Positions 1 through 7,412 are shown, counted from the stretch's first letter. The stretch is DNA of 7,784 nucleotides from DASPXY01 sp038227745 (GCA_038227745.1 JBBRPS010000492.1:1-7784); one strand, 5' to 3'. Numbers and translations: made by a program. The notes: generated by a model not told the origin, from the letters alone.

Positions 1-90
1 ATCTCGGATGAGCAAATGGCGGGAATCAATTTGGCCAGTCACAGGGTGTTTCCCCAGTGGAACTATACGATTAAACCAGCGATTGCCTGA
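1..90 (+). CDS. C-terminal end of an ISAzo13/Rhodopirellula-type DDE transposase (partial)
   Basis: Frame 1 is open from the left edge to a TGA at 88-90 and encodes the last 29 residues of a protein. It contains ISDEQMAGIN, then a His (H14), then a PQWNYTIKP segment. This closely resembles the tail of the ISAzo13-family transposases (Pfam DDE_Tnp_ISAZ013, also called Rhodopirellula transposase), which I know to end with an S-D-E/x-hydrophobic stretch, a histidine-containing linker and a WNYTI-(R/K)-P motif. The catalytic DDE residues lie off the window, so I cannot tell whether the gene is intact. The terminal inverted repeat of the element should lie just to the right, probably within about 100 bases, but cannot be identified without the left end. 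The identification rests on one short motif recalled from memory. Such elements are abundant in planctomycetes, which fits the rest of the window. Confidence 0.75.
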   Translation: MSDEQMAGINLASHRVFPQWNYTIKPAIA

Positions 91-110
91 GAATTGTCTA
101 TATTGAGAGA

Positions 111-683
111 ATGCTAAGTAATACTTGCACAGATCCTAAGGAGGAAGACGGAAGGGACTTGGCACGGTTTAACCCCACACCCCGGAAGCGGCGCACGCGC
201 GAACACATCATCGCCTCGCAAAGCATGAATTACGTGGAGCGGTTGCTCATCGACGAGGGCCACGCGGCCGAGCGGGTGGAGAATGATTATGGCTACGACC
301 TGATCCTGGTGACGTATGACGAGAATGGGCACGTCGAACGTGGGTATGTCTTCTTCCAGCTTAAGGCTTCTGAGAACTTGCACGCCGCCCCGGACGGGCA
401 GGCGTATTTCTTCCAGATGACGATCGAGGACTACAATCTCTGGCGGGACGAGCCGATGCCTGTGTTCCTCATCCTTTACGACGCCAGGGCACGACGCGCC
501 TGTTGGGTGTACGTTCAGAAGTATTTCGAGGAAGATACTCGTCGGGAGCCGAGGCTAAACGCGAAGTCCGTCAGGATTCGCATGCCGCTGGCCAACCGAA
601 TGAGCCGCAGAACGATCCGCTACGCGCGGGGCCGCAAGCAGGGCATCCTCGACCAGGTGAAAGGAGTGATCCGTCATGTCTAG
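111..683 (+). CDS. DUF4365 family protein, PD-(D/E)XK nuclease-like
   Basis: This is a 190-residue soluble protein that I assign to DUF4365, a family with a restriction-endonuclease-like core. After a charged N-terminal segment, the recognisable domain begins near residue 30 (EHIIASQSMNYVERLL). Acidic E43 lies in the first helix, D63 in DYGYDL, and Q83-x-K85 in FFQLKAS; these fit the E...D...(E/Q)xK active-site pattern, with Gln in place of the usual Glu/Asp, as is common in this family. A PVFLILYDA strand (117-125) and W132 match the conserved second half. The natural substrate is unknown. The ATG start at 111 has only GAGAGA upstream. A perfect AAGGAGG at 138-144 and GAAGGG near 151 precede an in-frame TTG at 159, so translation may begin there and remove 16 residues that have no family similarity. 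The stop overlaps the next gene by 8 bases, so the two are probably translationally coupled. The transposase tail ends only 20 bases upstream. Confidence 0.8.
   Translation: MLSNTCTDPKEEDGRDLARFNPTPRKRRTREHIIASQSMNYVERLLIDEGHAAERVENDYGYDLILVTYDENGHVERGYVFFQLKASENLHAAPDGQAYFFQMTIEDYNLWRDEPMPVFLILYDARARRACWVYVQKYFEEDTRREPRLNAKSVRIRMPLANRMSRRTIRYARGRKQGILDQVKGVIRHV
138..161 (+). promoter_or_regulatory. Possible alternative ribosome binding site and TTG start for the DUF4365 gene
   Basis: AAGGAGG at 138-144 is a full anti-SD match, and GAAGGG at 151-156 is a second purine-rich stretch. Both lie inside the annotated reading frame, just before an in-frame TTG at 159-161. AAGGAGG is 14 bases from the TTG, which is long, and the second stretch is only 2 bases away, which is short, so neither is ideal. 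The signal competes with the weaker GAGAGA before the ATG at 111 and leaves the true start unresolved. AAGGAGG could also be a chance match within codons for Lys-Glu-Glu. Confidence 0.3.
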
Positions 684-921
684 CCGAGTCACTTTCGGAA
701 AACTCGAAGACACTCTCGTTTCTTTAGGCTTTGAAGCCACGACGGGAAAAGGCGGCCAGAGGATCTACCAGCACGCCCCAACAGACGGTCTCATCGTTCT
801 GCCGCGACACTCTCGGGATGACGTCGTCAGCCCGGCCCATATCGCCGCGGTGAAACGCACCCTGACGGAGTTGGACTTGGCCGATCCGATCGATTTCTTC
901 GCCTCCCTCAAAGGAGGATGA
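676..921 (+). CDS. HicA-like small protein (dsRBD-like fold), catalytic His replaced
   Basis: This 81-residue protein has the layout of the HicA/YcfA mRNA-interferase toxins: an N-terminal helix (KLEDTLVSLGFE, 9-20), a glycine-rich turn (GKGGQRIY, 24-31), a strand ending in a proline-basic motif (LIVLPRHS, 39-46) and a C-terminal helix (SPAHIAAVKRTLTEL, 52-66). HicA toxins carry a G-S-H motif whose His is needed to cut mRNA. Here the matching residues are G26-G27-Q28, so that His is absent; H33 and H45 remain but are not at the known catalytic position. It may be a nucleic-acid-binding relative rather than an active interferase. The start is well supported: AAAGGAG at 660-666 lies 9 bases before the ATG, and the ORF overlaps the upstream stop by 8 bases. 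No HicB-type antitoxin is present; the partner in the pair is the DUF4365 protein. The family call is from pattern and fold order only. Confidence 0.65.
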   Translation: MSSRVTFGKLEDTLVSLGFEATTGKGGQRIYQHAPTDGLIVLPRHSRDDVVSPAHIAAVKRTLTELDLADPIDFFASLKGG

Positions 922-950
922 GGCGGCCGCAACGTTCTGCGTCTGGGTGG

Positions 951-979
951 CTGACGCGGGTGACCGCTTCGGGTATGAT
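951..979 (+). promoter_or_regulatory. Sigma-70-type promoter for the VWA gene
   Basis: A CTGACG -35 box (951-956, four of six matches to TTGACA) and a TATGAT -10 box (974-979, five of six matches to TATAAT) are separated by exactly 17 bases. The predicted transcription start is near 986, giving a leader of about 77 bases before the ATG at 1063. The promoter lies in the 141-base gap after the HicA-like gene, so the VWA gene and probably moxR can be transcribed independently of the accessory pair. Confidence 0.6.
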
Positions 980-987
980 ACCTCGTG

Positions 988-1030
988 CGCCGGCGGACAG
1001 GGCGACAGCGGCCGTCTCCCTCCGCCGGCG
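988..1030 (+). promoter_or_regulatory. Stem-loop at the predicted 5' end of the VWA transcript
   Basis: CGCCGGCGGA (988-997) and TCCGCCGGCG (1021-1030) are perfect reverse complements, giving a 10-bp GC-rich stem with a 23-base loop. The left arm begins within a few bases of the transcription start predicted from the promoter at 951-979. The mRNA would therefore carry a hairpin at its extreme 5' end, an arrangement known to slow 5'-dependent RNA decay. The hairpin ends 22 bases before the GAGG ribosome binding site (1053-1056), so it does not mask it. No T-run follows, so it is not an obvious intrinsic terminator. Confidence 0.5.
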
Positions 1031-1062
1031 GTGAGGTGCCGCGAACCCGACCGAGGCCCGAC

Positions 1063-4000
1063 ATGGACCAGTTCTTCGCGTCCTACCCGACCCCGCGCCT
1101 CTGGACCGCAGGCCTCTTCGTCGCCAGCGCCCTCCTGCTGGCGCTGCTGCCCCTGACCCGGCGCGGGCGCGAGGGGAGCGGCCGCACCTCATTCCTCGTC
1201 ACCGCACTCGCCTTCGCCGCCTGGGCCGTCCTCTTGCTGCTCGCCGCGCTCGGCGTGGGCGAGGCTGAAACGTCCGGTTGGCGCGGCGTGCTGCTCCTCG
1301 TCGTGCTCGTCGGTGTGCCCGTCGGGCTGACCCTGACGCTGCTCGTCACCGCCGACGCGCGCCTCGCCGCGGCCGCGTGCGGACTGATGGGCCTCGGGGC
1401 ACTGGTCTTCCCCTGGGCCGAGAACCCTTCGCCCGGCAACTGGTTCGGCACCCTGGCCTTGCTCGCGCCGCTCGCCCTGCTCGTCGCGCTGCTGCTCAAC
1501 GGGTTCTGGTCGGCCCCGCTCGGGTACGCGGCGGGCGCCGCGGCCCTCCTCGCCGCCGGCGGTCTGACCGCCGCCTCGACCGGCGAGTTGCTCGGCGGCC
1601 TCTGCACGGGCCTGGCGACCGCTTACCGCGACGGCCACATCGGCATCGCCGCCCCCGCGTGGCTGCTCCTGCTCCTGCTCGTGCCGCTCATCGTCGCCCT
1701 CAGCTTCCGCTCCCTCGCCGGACTCGGGCCGACGCGGCGCCTCCTCGCCATCGGCCTGCGCTGCCTCCTCGTCATCGCCCTGACGCTGGCCCTCGCCGAG
1801 GTCCACCTGCGCCACAGCAGCGAGGCGGTCACCGTCCTGTTCGTCTGGGACCGTTCGCTCAGCATCCCGCAGGAGTTCGCCGGCGACCAGCGCGGCCGCA
1901 AGAACGACCTGCGCGAGCAGCGCCTGCTGCGGTTCATCAACGACTCCGTGGCGAAACGTGGCCCCCGCCACCAGCGCGACACCGCCGGCCTGATCGCGTT
2001 CGGCCGCTGGCCGCGCCTCGAACTCCCCCCGGCCAGCGTCCCCGAGTTCCGCCTCAAGGCGATCGAAAGCGACGTCGATGACACCTACACCGACATCGCC
2101 TCCGCCCTCAAGCTCGCCCTCGCCTCTTTCCCCGAGGGCACCGGCAAGCGCATCGTCCTCATCAGCGACGGCAACGAGAACCTCGGCAAGGCGGAGGACC
2201 AGGCCCGCATCGCCAAGCAGAACGGCGTCGAGATCGACATCGTCCCCGTCGCCGCCGGCCGCCGCAACCAGGACGAGGTCCTCGTCGAGCGCGTCGAGGC
2301 GCCGGCGCTGACCGAGAAGGACTCGCGCCTGCCCATCCGCATCCTCATCCGCAGCTTCAACCCGGACGTCGTCGTCGGCAGCCTCAAGCTCATCAAGACG
2401 AGCATGGAGATCCGCAAGGGCGACGGCCCCGGCGACCCCGAGACGCCCGTCTTCCAGGACGAGCCGGTCCTGGAGACGGTGGTCAAGCTGCGCCAGGGCC
2501 TCAACGCCTTCTACTTCGAGCAGCCGGCCACCCGCAAGGACGCCTACACCTACGAGGCGAAGTTCGTGCCGCAGCACGTCGAGGACGCGCGCGGCAAGGA
2601 ACTGCGGCGCGGCCTGCCTGGCGACCGCGTCGAGAACAACCGGGCCAGCGTCAGCGTGATCGCGCGCGGCCAGCGGGCCGTCCTCCTCGTCGAGCCGCAG
2701 GCCGGTGCCCACAAGCTGCTCGTGGACCGCCTGCACAAGACCAAGAGCAGCCTCAAGGTGCTGTCCGTCGGGCCCGGCCAGCTGCCGCAGGATCCGACGC
2801 AGCTCACGCAGTTCCTCAGTCGCTTCGACAGTATCCTCCTGGCCAACCTCGCGGCGGAGAGCCTGACCGAGCTGCAGCAGAAGGTGATCCGCAGCAACGT
2901 CCACGACCAGGGCATGGGCCTGGTGATGGTCGGCGGCCGCGACAGCTACGGCGCCGGCGGCTGGCAGGGCACCGAGGTCGAGAAGGCCCTGCCCGTCACC
3001 TGCGACCTGAAGACGACGGAGGTCGAGGGCAAGAGCGGCCTGGTGCTCATCATGCACGCCTCGGAGATCGCCGAGGGCAATATGTGGCAGAAAAAGATCG
3101 CCCAGCTCGCGATCGAGAAGCTGTCGCCCGCGGACATGGTCGGCATGCTCTACTTCAACTGGGACGGCAAGGGCGCCAACGCGGGGCACACCTGGCACAT
3201 CCCGTTCCAGCAGATCGGCGGCGGCCGGGCGCGGCTGCTGCGCCTGGTGGACACGATGAACCCCGGCGACATGCCCGACGCCGACCCGTCGCTGAAGATG
3301 GCGTACGCCGCCCTGGCCGACCGCAAGCACAGCCTGGGCACCAAGCACATCATCTTCATCAGCGACGGCGACCACTGGCAGGCGCCGCTGGCAACCCTGG
3401 CGAAGATCCGGGCGGCAAAGATCACCTGCACGACGGTGTGCGTCACGTCGCACGGCCAGGGCGAGGTGGCGCGGATGAAGAAGGTCGCCTCGCTCACGGG
3501 CGGCCGCGCGTACCACGTCACCGACCCGAAGCAGCTGCCGGCCATCTACATCAAGGAGACGCGGCTGGTCAGCAAGTCGTTCGTCCACGACAAGACGTTC
3601 GTGCCGGACCTGCGCGAGCGGGCCGGGCCGACCGAGGGACTGCCGGACGTGCTGCCGGAGTTGCACGGCTTCGTGCGCACCACGCCGCGGCCGGGGCCAC
3701 TGGTCCACGTGCCGATCACGAAGAAGGAGAAGAAGGAGACGTTCCCGGTGCTGGCGTACTGGCACTACGGCCTGGGCAAGGTGGTGGCGTACACGAGCGA
3801 CGCGCTGGCGCCGAGCAAGGAGGCGTGGGACCTGGCGTGGTCGAGCACGCCGATGCACGCGAAGTTCTGGGAGCAGGTGGTGGACTGGTCGCTGCGGGCG
3901 GTGGACAGCGGCAAGAACATGACGATGACGACCGAGGTGCGCGACGGCAAGGTCCACGTGGTCATCCACACGCGCGACGACAAGGGCCGGCCGCTGACCG

Positions 4001-4848
4001 ACCTGGAGATCCGCGGCGGCGTGACGTCGCCGTCGCTCAAGGTGGGCGAGGCACACAAGCCAGCGCTGAAGTTCGTGCAGAAGAACGTCGGCGTCTACGA
4101 GGCGGAGGTCAAGGCGGAGGACGTCGGCTCGTACTTCATCCACGTGCAGGCGCTGCGGAAAAAGCTGGTCAAGGGCAAGGACGGCAAGGGGGAACGGGCG
4201 GAGGAGGTGGTGGACGCGGTGCGCGGCGGCGTGACGATCCCGTACTCGCCGGAGTTCGCCGAGATGGAGAGCAACACGGGGCTGCTGGAGCGACTGCGTG
4301 AGCTGACGGGCGGCAAGGCGTACGCGGACGACCCGGCGGCACTGCAGCGGGCGGTGGAGATGCAGAAGAGTTTGGGGACCAACGAAGTGTTCCGGCCGAC
4401 GTCCGTGCGCAGCCGCAGCCTGGAGTCGATCTGGTTCTGGCTGGTGCTGTTCGCGGGGGTGGCCCTGTTCTTCGACGTGGCGGTGCGGCGGATCAGCATT
4501 GACCCGCACAAGCTGGCGCGGGGGGCGCAGGAGGCGTGGGGGCAGCTGCGCGGCCAGGCCGCGGCGGTGCGGACGGCGGAGTTCCTCGACCGCCTGCAGA
4601 GCCGCAAGGCGCGGGTCGGCGAGACGATCGAGAAGGGCCGGTCGGAGCGCCGCTTCGAGGCGGGCGACGCGCCAGTGGCGCCGCCGCCCGCCGTGGGCGA
4701 GGTGTTGCCGCCGCGGCCGGCGCCGAAGCCAACGCAGGAGCCGAAGGCCGGCGCGAAGGAGGACGAGCAGGCGGATCCCATGAGCCGCCTGCTGCGCGCC
4801 AAGCGCCGGGCGATGGAGGACCGCGACCGCGACAAGGGGAAGTCGTAG
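1063..4848 (+). CDS. Large membrane protein with VWA domain, glutamine-amidotransferase-like domain and second VWA-like domain
   Basis: This is a 1261-residue membrane protein. About eight hydrophobic helices span residues 13 to 245. A VWA domain follows, with a complete metal-ion-dependent adhesion site: D263-R-S265-L-S267, T343 and D369 (in ISDGNEN). Residues about 537-650 look like the non-catalytic glutamine-amidotransferase-like fold common in planctomycete VWA proteins (LLVEPQAG; MVGGRDSYGAGGW from 622), with no GxCxG nucleophile. A second VWA-like domain runs from about 660. Its first metal motif is lost (H665-A-S667-E-I) but FISDGDHW keeps D768. A C-terminal helix (about 1123-1143) is followed by a charged tail. 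The start is ATG 1063, with GAGG at 1053-1056; an in-frame GTG at 985 would begin upstream of the predicted transcription start. The protein resembles Bat-type proteins, is probably anchored in the cytoplasmic membrane and probably works with the MoxR ATPase 102 bases downstream. Its substrate is unknown. Confidence 0.85.
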   Translation: MDQFFASYPTPRLWTAGLFVASALLLALLPLTRRGREGSGRTSFLVTALAFAAWAVLLLLAALGVGEAETSGWRGVLLLVVLVGVPVGLTLTLLVTADARLAAAACGLMGLGALVFPWAENPSPGNWFGTLALLAPLALLVALLLNGFWSAPLGYAAGAAALLAAGGLTAASTGELLGGLCTGLATAYRDGHIGIAAPAWLLLLLLVPLIVALSFRSLAGLGPTRRLLAIGLRCLLVIALTLALAEVHLRHSSEAVTVLFVWDRSLSIPQEFAGDQRGRKNDLREQRLLRFINDSVAKRGPRHQRDTAGLIAFGRWPRLELPPASVPEFRLKAIESDVDDTYTDIASALKLALASFPEGTGKRIVLISDGNENLGKAEDQARIAKQNGVEIDIVPVAAGRRNQDEVLVERVEAPALTEKDSRLPIRILIRSFNPDVVVGSLKLIKTSMEIRKGDGPGDPETPVFQDEPVLETVVKLRQGLNAFYFEQPATRKDAYTYEAKFVPQHVEDARGKELRRGLPGDRVENNRASVSVIARGQRAVLLVEPQAGAHKLLVDRLHKTKSSLKVLSVGPGQLPQDPTQLTQFLSRFDSILLANLAAESLTELQQKVIRSNVHDQGMGLVMVGGRDSYGAGGWQGTEVEKALPVTCDLKTTEVEGKSGLVLIMHASEIAEGNMWQKKIAQLAIEKLSPADMVGMLYFNWDGKGANAGHTWHIPFQQIGGGRARLLRLVDTMNPGDMPDADPSLKMAYAALADRKHSLGTKHIIFISDGDHWQAPLATLAKIRAAKITCTTVCVTSHGQGEVARMKKVASLTGGRAYHVTDPKQLPAIYIKETRLVSKSFVHDKTFVPDLRERAGPTEGLPDVLPELHGFVRTTPRPGPLVHVPITKKEKKETFPVLAYWHYGLGKVVAYTSDALAPSKEAWDLAWSSTPMHAKFWEQVVDWSLRAVDSGKNMTMTTEVRDGKVHVVIHTRDDKGRPLTDLEIRGGVTSPSLKVGEAHKPALKFVQKNVGVYEAEVKAEDVGSYFIHVQALRKKLVKGKDGKGERAEEVVDAVRGGVTIPYSPEFAEMESNTGLLERLRELTGGKAYADDPAALQRAVEMQKSLGTNEVFRPTSVRSRSLESIWFWLVLFAGVALFFDVAVRRISIDPHKLARGAQEAWGQLRGQAAAVRTAEFLDRLQSRKARVGETIEKGRSERRFEAGDAPVAPPPAVGEVLPPRPAPKPTQEPKAGAKEDEQADPMSRLLRAKRRAMEDRDRDKGKS

Positions 4849-4856
4849 AATGCCCT

Positions 4857-4910
4857 CCCCGTTTAGCCGCGAGCCTCGGGCGAGCGCGTGACGCTCGCGG
4901 CTAAACGGGG
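4857..4910. repeat. Perfect 18-bp inverted repeat (REP-like palindrome or terminator)
   Basis: The arm CCCCGTTTAGCCGCGAGC (4857-4874) is the exact reverse complement of 4893-4910, with an 18-base spacer. It starts 8 bases after the VWA stop codon and ends 40 bases before the moxR start. Within the spacer, GCGAGCG (4880-4886) pairs with CGCTCGC (4892-4898), so an inner 7-bp hairpin competes with the tip of the long stem. There is no T-run after it, so it is not a classical intrinsic terminator. The size, perfect pairing and intergenic position suit a dispersed REP-like element, or a structure protecting the 3' end of the upstream mRNA. Confidence 0.7.
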
Positions 4911-4950
4911 ATCGTGATCGGGAGTCCGAGGTTGGGTGCCGGAGGGAGAG

Positions 4951-5976
<1,026 letters not shown>

Positions 5977-6024
5977 GGCGGAACGGGCAGGGCGGGTGAC
6001 CACGGCCGAATACTCCCCACCTAC

Positions 6025-6954
6025 GTGATACGCGATTCCCGACTCCCCTACCTGTGGATGCTGGCCGGCAGCGTGGCGTTCGCCGTCATGGGCAGCGCCG
6101 CGCACCTCCTCGGCGCGTACTGCGACTGGCAGGTGATCGCCGTCGTCCGCGCCGGTTCGGTGCTCGTTTTCGCCACCGTGCTGGCGCTGGTCGGCGGGGC
6201 GCGGCTGGTGCTGTGGCGGCCGGCGACCCTGTGGGCGCGCAGCATCGCGGGCAGTGTCAGCATGGTCGCCACCTTCTTCGCCTTCACGCGCCTGCCGGTG
6301 TCCGACGTGCTCACCCTGACCAACGTGTTCCCGATCTGGGTGGCCCTGCTTTCCTGGCCGCTGCTGGGCGAACCGCCGGGGCTGATCGCGCTGCTGGCGG
6401 TCGGCTGCGCCGTGCTGGGCGTGGGGCTGATCCAGCAGCCGCACCTGGCCGAGGGCAACCTGGCGACGGTCGTGGCCGCCGGCGCCTCGCTGTTCACCGC
6501 CGTCGCCATGCTCGGCCTGCACCGGCTGCGCGGCCTCAACCCGCTCGCCATCGTCGTCCATTTCTCGGCGGTGGCGCTCGTGTTCTGCACCGCCTCGGCC
6601 TTCGTCTTCGAGCGCAGCGTCCCCCTCGTCAACCTCCTCGGACTGTGGCCGCTGCTGCTGCTGCTGACGCTGGCCGTGAGCGCCACGGTCGGGCAACTCC
6701 TTCTCACGAAGGCGTTCGCGGCCGGCTCGCCGACGCGGGTGTCGGTGGTGGGGCTGACGCAGATCGTGTTCGCGCTGGGGCTGGACCTGCTGCTGCTGCG
6801 GCAGCCCATACGCCTGGAGACGCTCGCGGGCATCGTGCTGGTGATGGGGCCGACGGCGTGGCTGATGCTCCACCGGCCGGCGACTGAAGTTGTCCCCGCG
6901 CCGACGCCGGACCCTGTTCCTCGCGGGCGGACCGCCGCAGCACGAGACGTGTGA
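6025..6954 (+). CDS. EamA/DMT superfamily permease
   Basis: This is a 309-residue integral membrane protein with about ten hydrophobic helices (near residues 9-28, 36-57, 70-90, 92-115, 118-139, 144-167, 172-193, 204-230, 236-257 and 262-282). The helices fall into two similar five-helix halves, the standard layout of two EamA domains in the drug/metabolite transporter superfamily. Supporting detail includes the loop after helix 3, FTRLPVSDVLTLTNVFPIW, which resembles the FAL-(R/Y)-x-(S/T)-A-(D/S)-x-(S/T)-(L/I) region of these permeases, and GEPPG between helices 4 and 5. The substrate cannot be predicted. The start is uncertain. GTG 6025 is the first candidate and keeps the short charged lead before helix 1, but no clear ribosome binding site precedes it; ATG 6058 would cut into helix 1. 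It lies 48 bases after moxR and may be read from the same transcript. A terminator-like hairpin follows it. Confidence 0.88.
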   Translation: MIRDSRLPYLWMLAGSVAFAVMGSAAHLLGAYCDWQVIAVVRAGSVLVFATVLALVGGARLVLWRPATLWARSIAGSVSMVATFFAFTRLPVSDVLTLTNVFPIWVALLSWPLLGEPPGLIALLAVGCAVLGVGLIQQPHLAEGNLATVVAAGASLFTAVAMLGLHRLRGLNPLAIVVHFSAVALVFCTASAFVFERSVPLVNLLGLWPLLLLLTLAVSATVGQLLLTKAFAAGSPTRVSVVGLTQIVFALGLDLLLLRQPIRLETLAGIVLVMGPTAWLMLHRPATEVVPAPTPDPVPRGRTAAARDV

Positions 6955-6977
6955 CAGGCTCCTCTCCCGACAGCCGA

Positions 6978-7024
6978 ACTGGATCCCGGCGGCCGGCGCC
7001 GGTACGATGGATCCAGTGGTTTTT
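6978..7024 (+). terminator. Intrinsic terminator-like hairpin after the permease gene
   Basis: ACTGGATCC (6978-6986) pairs perfectly with GGATCCAGT (7009-7017). Inside, CGGCG (6987-6991) pairs with CGCCG (6997-7001), giving a stacked inner hairpin with a 5-base loop and a 7-base bulge on the right side. Two bases after the outer stem comes TTTTT (7020-7024). It starts 24 bases after the permease stop. Stem plus T-run is the classic shape of a rho-independent terminator, though the bulge and the short T-run reduce certainty. Confidence 0.55.
6980..7008 (+). promoter_or_regulatory. Weak candidate promoter for clpS
   Basis: TACGAT at 7003-7008 resembles a -10 box. Seventeen bases upstream lies TGGATC (6980-6985), which matches TTGACA at only three of six positions. 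A start near 7015 would give a leader of about 45 bases to the clpS GTG. The site sits entirely within the terminator-like hairpin, so the same bases could serve both roles, or this could be chance. It is listed because clpS, placed after a terminator, needs a promoter and no better one is visible. Confidence 0.25.
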
Positions 7025-7058
7025 CGCGCCCACCCCCTTTTGCTGGAGAGCCGGCGCC

Positions 7059-7412
7059 GTGAACGACGACCCCGCCCTGCCCGACGTGATGGTCACGACG
7101 AAGCCGAAGTCGCGTGAAGCGACGCGCACGCGGCGGCTGCCGCCGTACAACGTGATCCTCGAAAACGACGACCACCACTCCTTCGAGTTCGTCGTGGAGG
7201 TGCTGCGCAAGGCCCTGGGCTGCGACGAGCAGCGGGCATTCGTCCTGACGAACCAGGCCCACACCTCCGGCCGCGCCGTCGTTTGGACCGGCTCGAAGGA
7301 GGTGGCGGAGCTGAAGCTGGAGCAGATGCAGACCTTCCACGAGATTCGGGCGAGCGACGGGGCCAAGCTTGGGCCGCTGAGCTGCAGCATCGAGCCGGCC
7401 CCGGGCGGGTGA
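7059..7412 (+). CDS. clpS: ClpS family adaptor for the Clp protease
   Basis: This is a 117-residue cytoplasmic adaptor that, by family, delivers proteins with destabilising N-terminal residues to the ClpA or ClpC unfoldase and ClpP. After a flexible N-terminal tail of about 28 residues comes PPYNVILENDDHHSFEFVVE. N36-D37-D38 corresponds to the N-D-D that binds the substrate alpha-amino group in E. coli ClpS, and H68 matches its conserved pocket His66. The C-terminal GPLSCSIEPA matches the family ending (PLxCxIE). Several pocket positions differ from E. coli: T38, M40, M62 and V65 align with H40, F42, T64 and A67, so residue preference may differ. The start is GTG 7059, with GGAGAG at 7045-7050 eight bases upstream; ATG 7089 is possible but has no comparable site and shortens only the tail. 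It is separated from the permease by the hairpin at 6978-7024. No clp gene is adjacent. Confidence 0.85.
   Translation: MNDDPALPDVMVTTKPKSREATRTRRLPPYNVILENDDHHSFEFVVEVLRKALGCDEQRAFVLTNQAHTSGRAVVWTGSKEVAELKLEQMQTFHEIRASDGAKLGPLSCSIEPAPGG

Noticed and set aside
676..921. A standard HicAB toxin-antitoxin locus.
   Set aside because: No HicB-like protein is adjacent on either side, and the catalytic His of HicA is missing.
918..1034. A 38-codon ORF starting in an ATGA overlap with the HicA-like stop, preceded by AAGGAGG at 911-917.
   Set aside because: The ribosome binding site touches the ATG with no spacing, the peptide is compositionally random (Arg, Ala), and the frame runs through the predicted promoter and leader hairpin.
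985..1062. GTG 985 as the start of the large VWA protein.
   Set aside because: The extra 26 residues are Arg/Pro-rich leader translation across the hairpin, the codon is at or before the predicted transcription start, and ATG 1063 has a GAGG site six bases upstream.
3084..4301. A 405-codon + strand frame inside the VWA gene, and similar long frames at 4914-5999 and 6054-6887.
   Set aside because: They are out-of-frame shadows rich in Arg, Ala, Gly and Pro, without motifs, while the overlapping frames have clear domains and ribosome binding sites.
6951..7058. GTG 6951 as the clpS start, giving 153 residues.
   Set aside because: The added 36 residues run across the terminator-like hairpin and match nothing in ClpS; GTG 7059 has a well-spaced GGAGAG.
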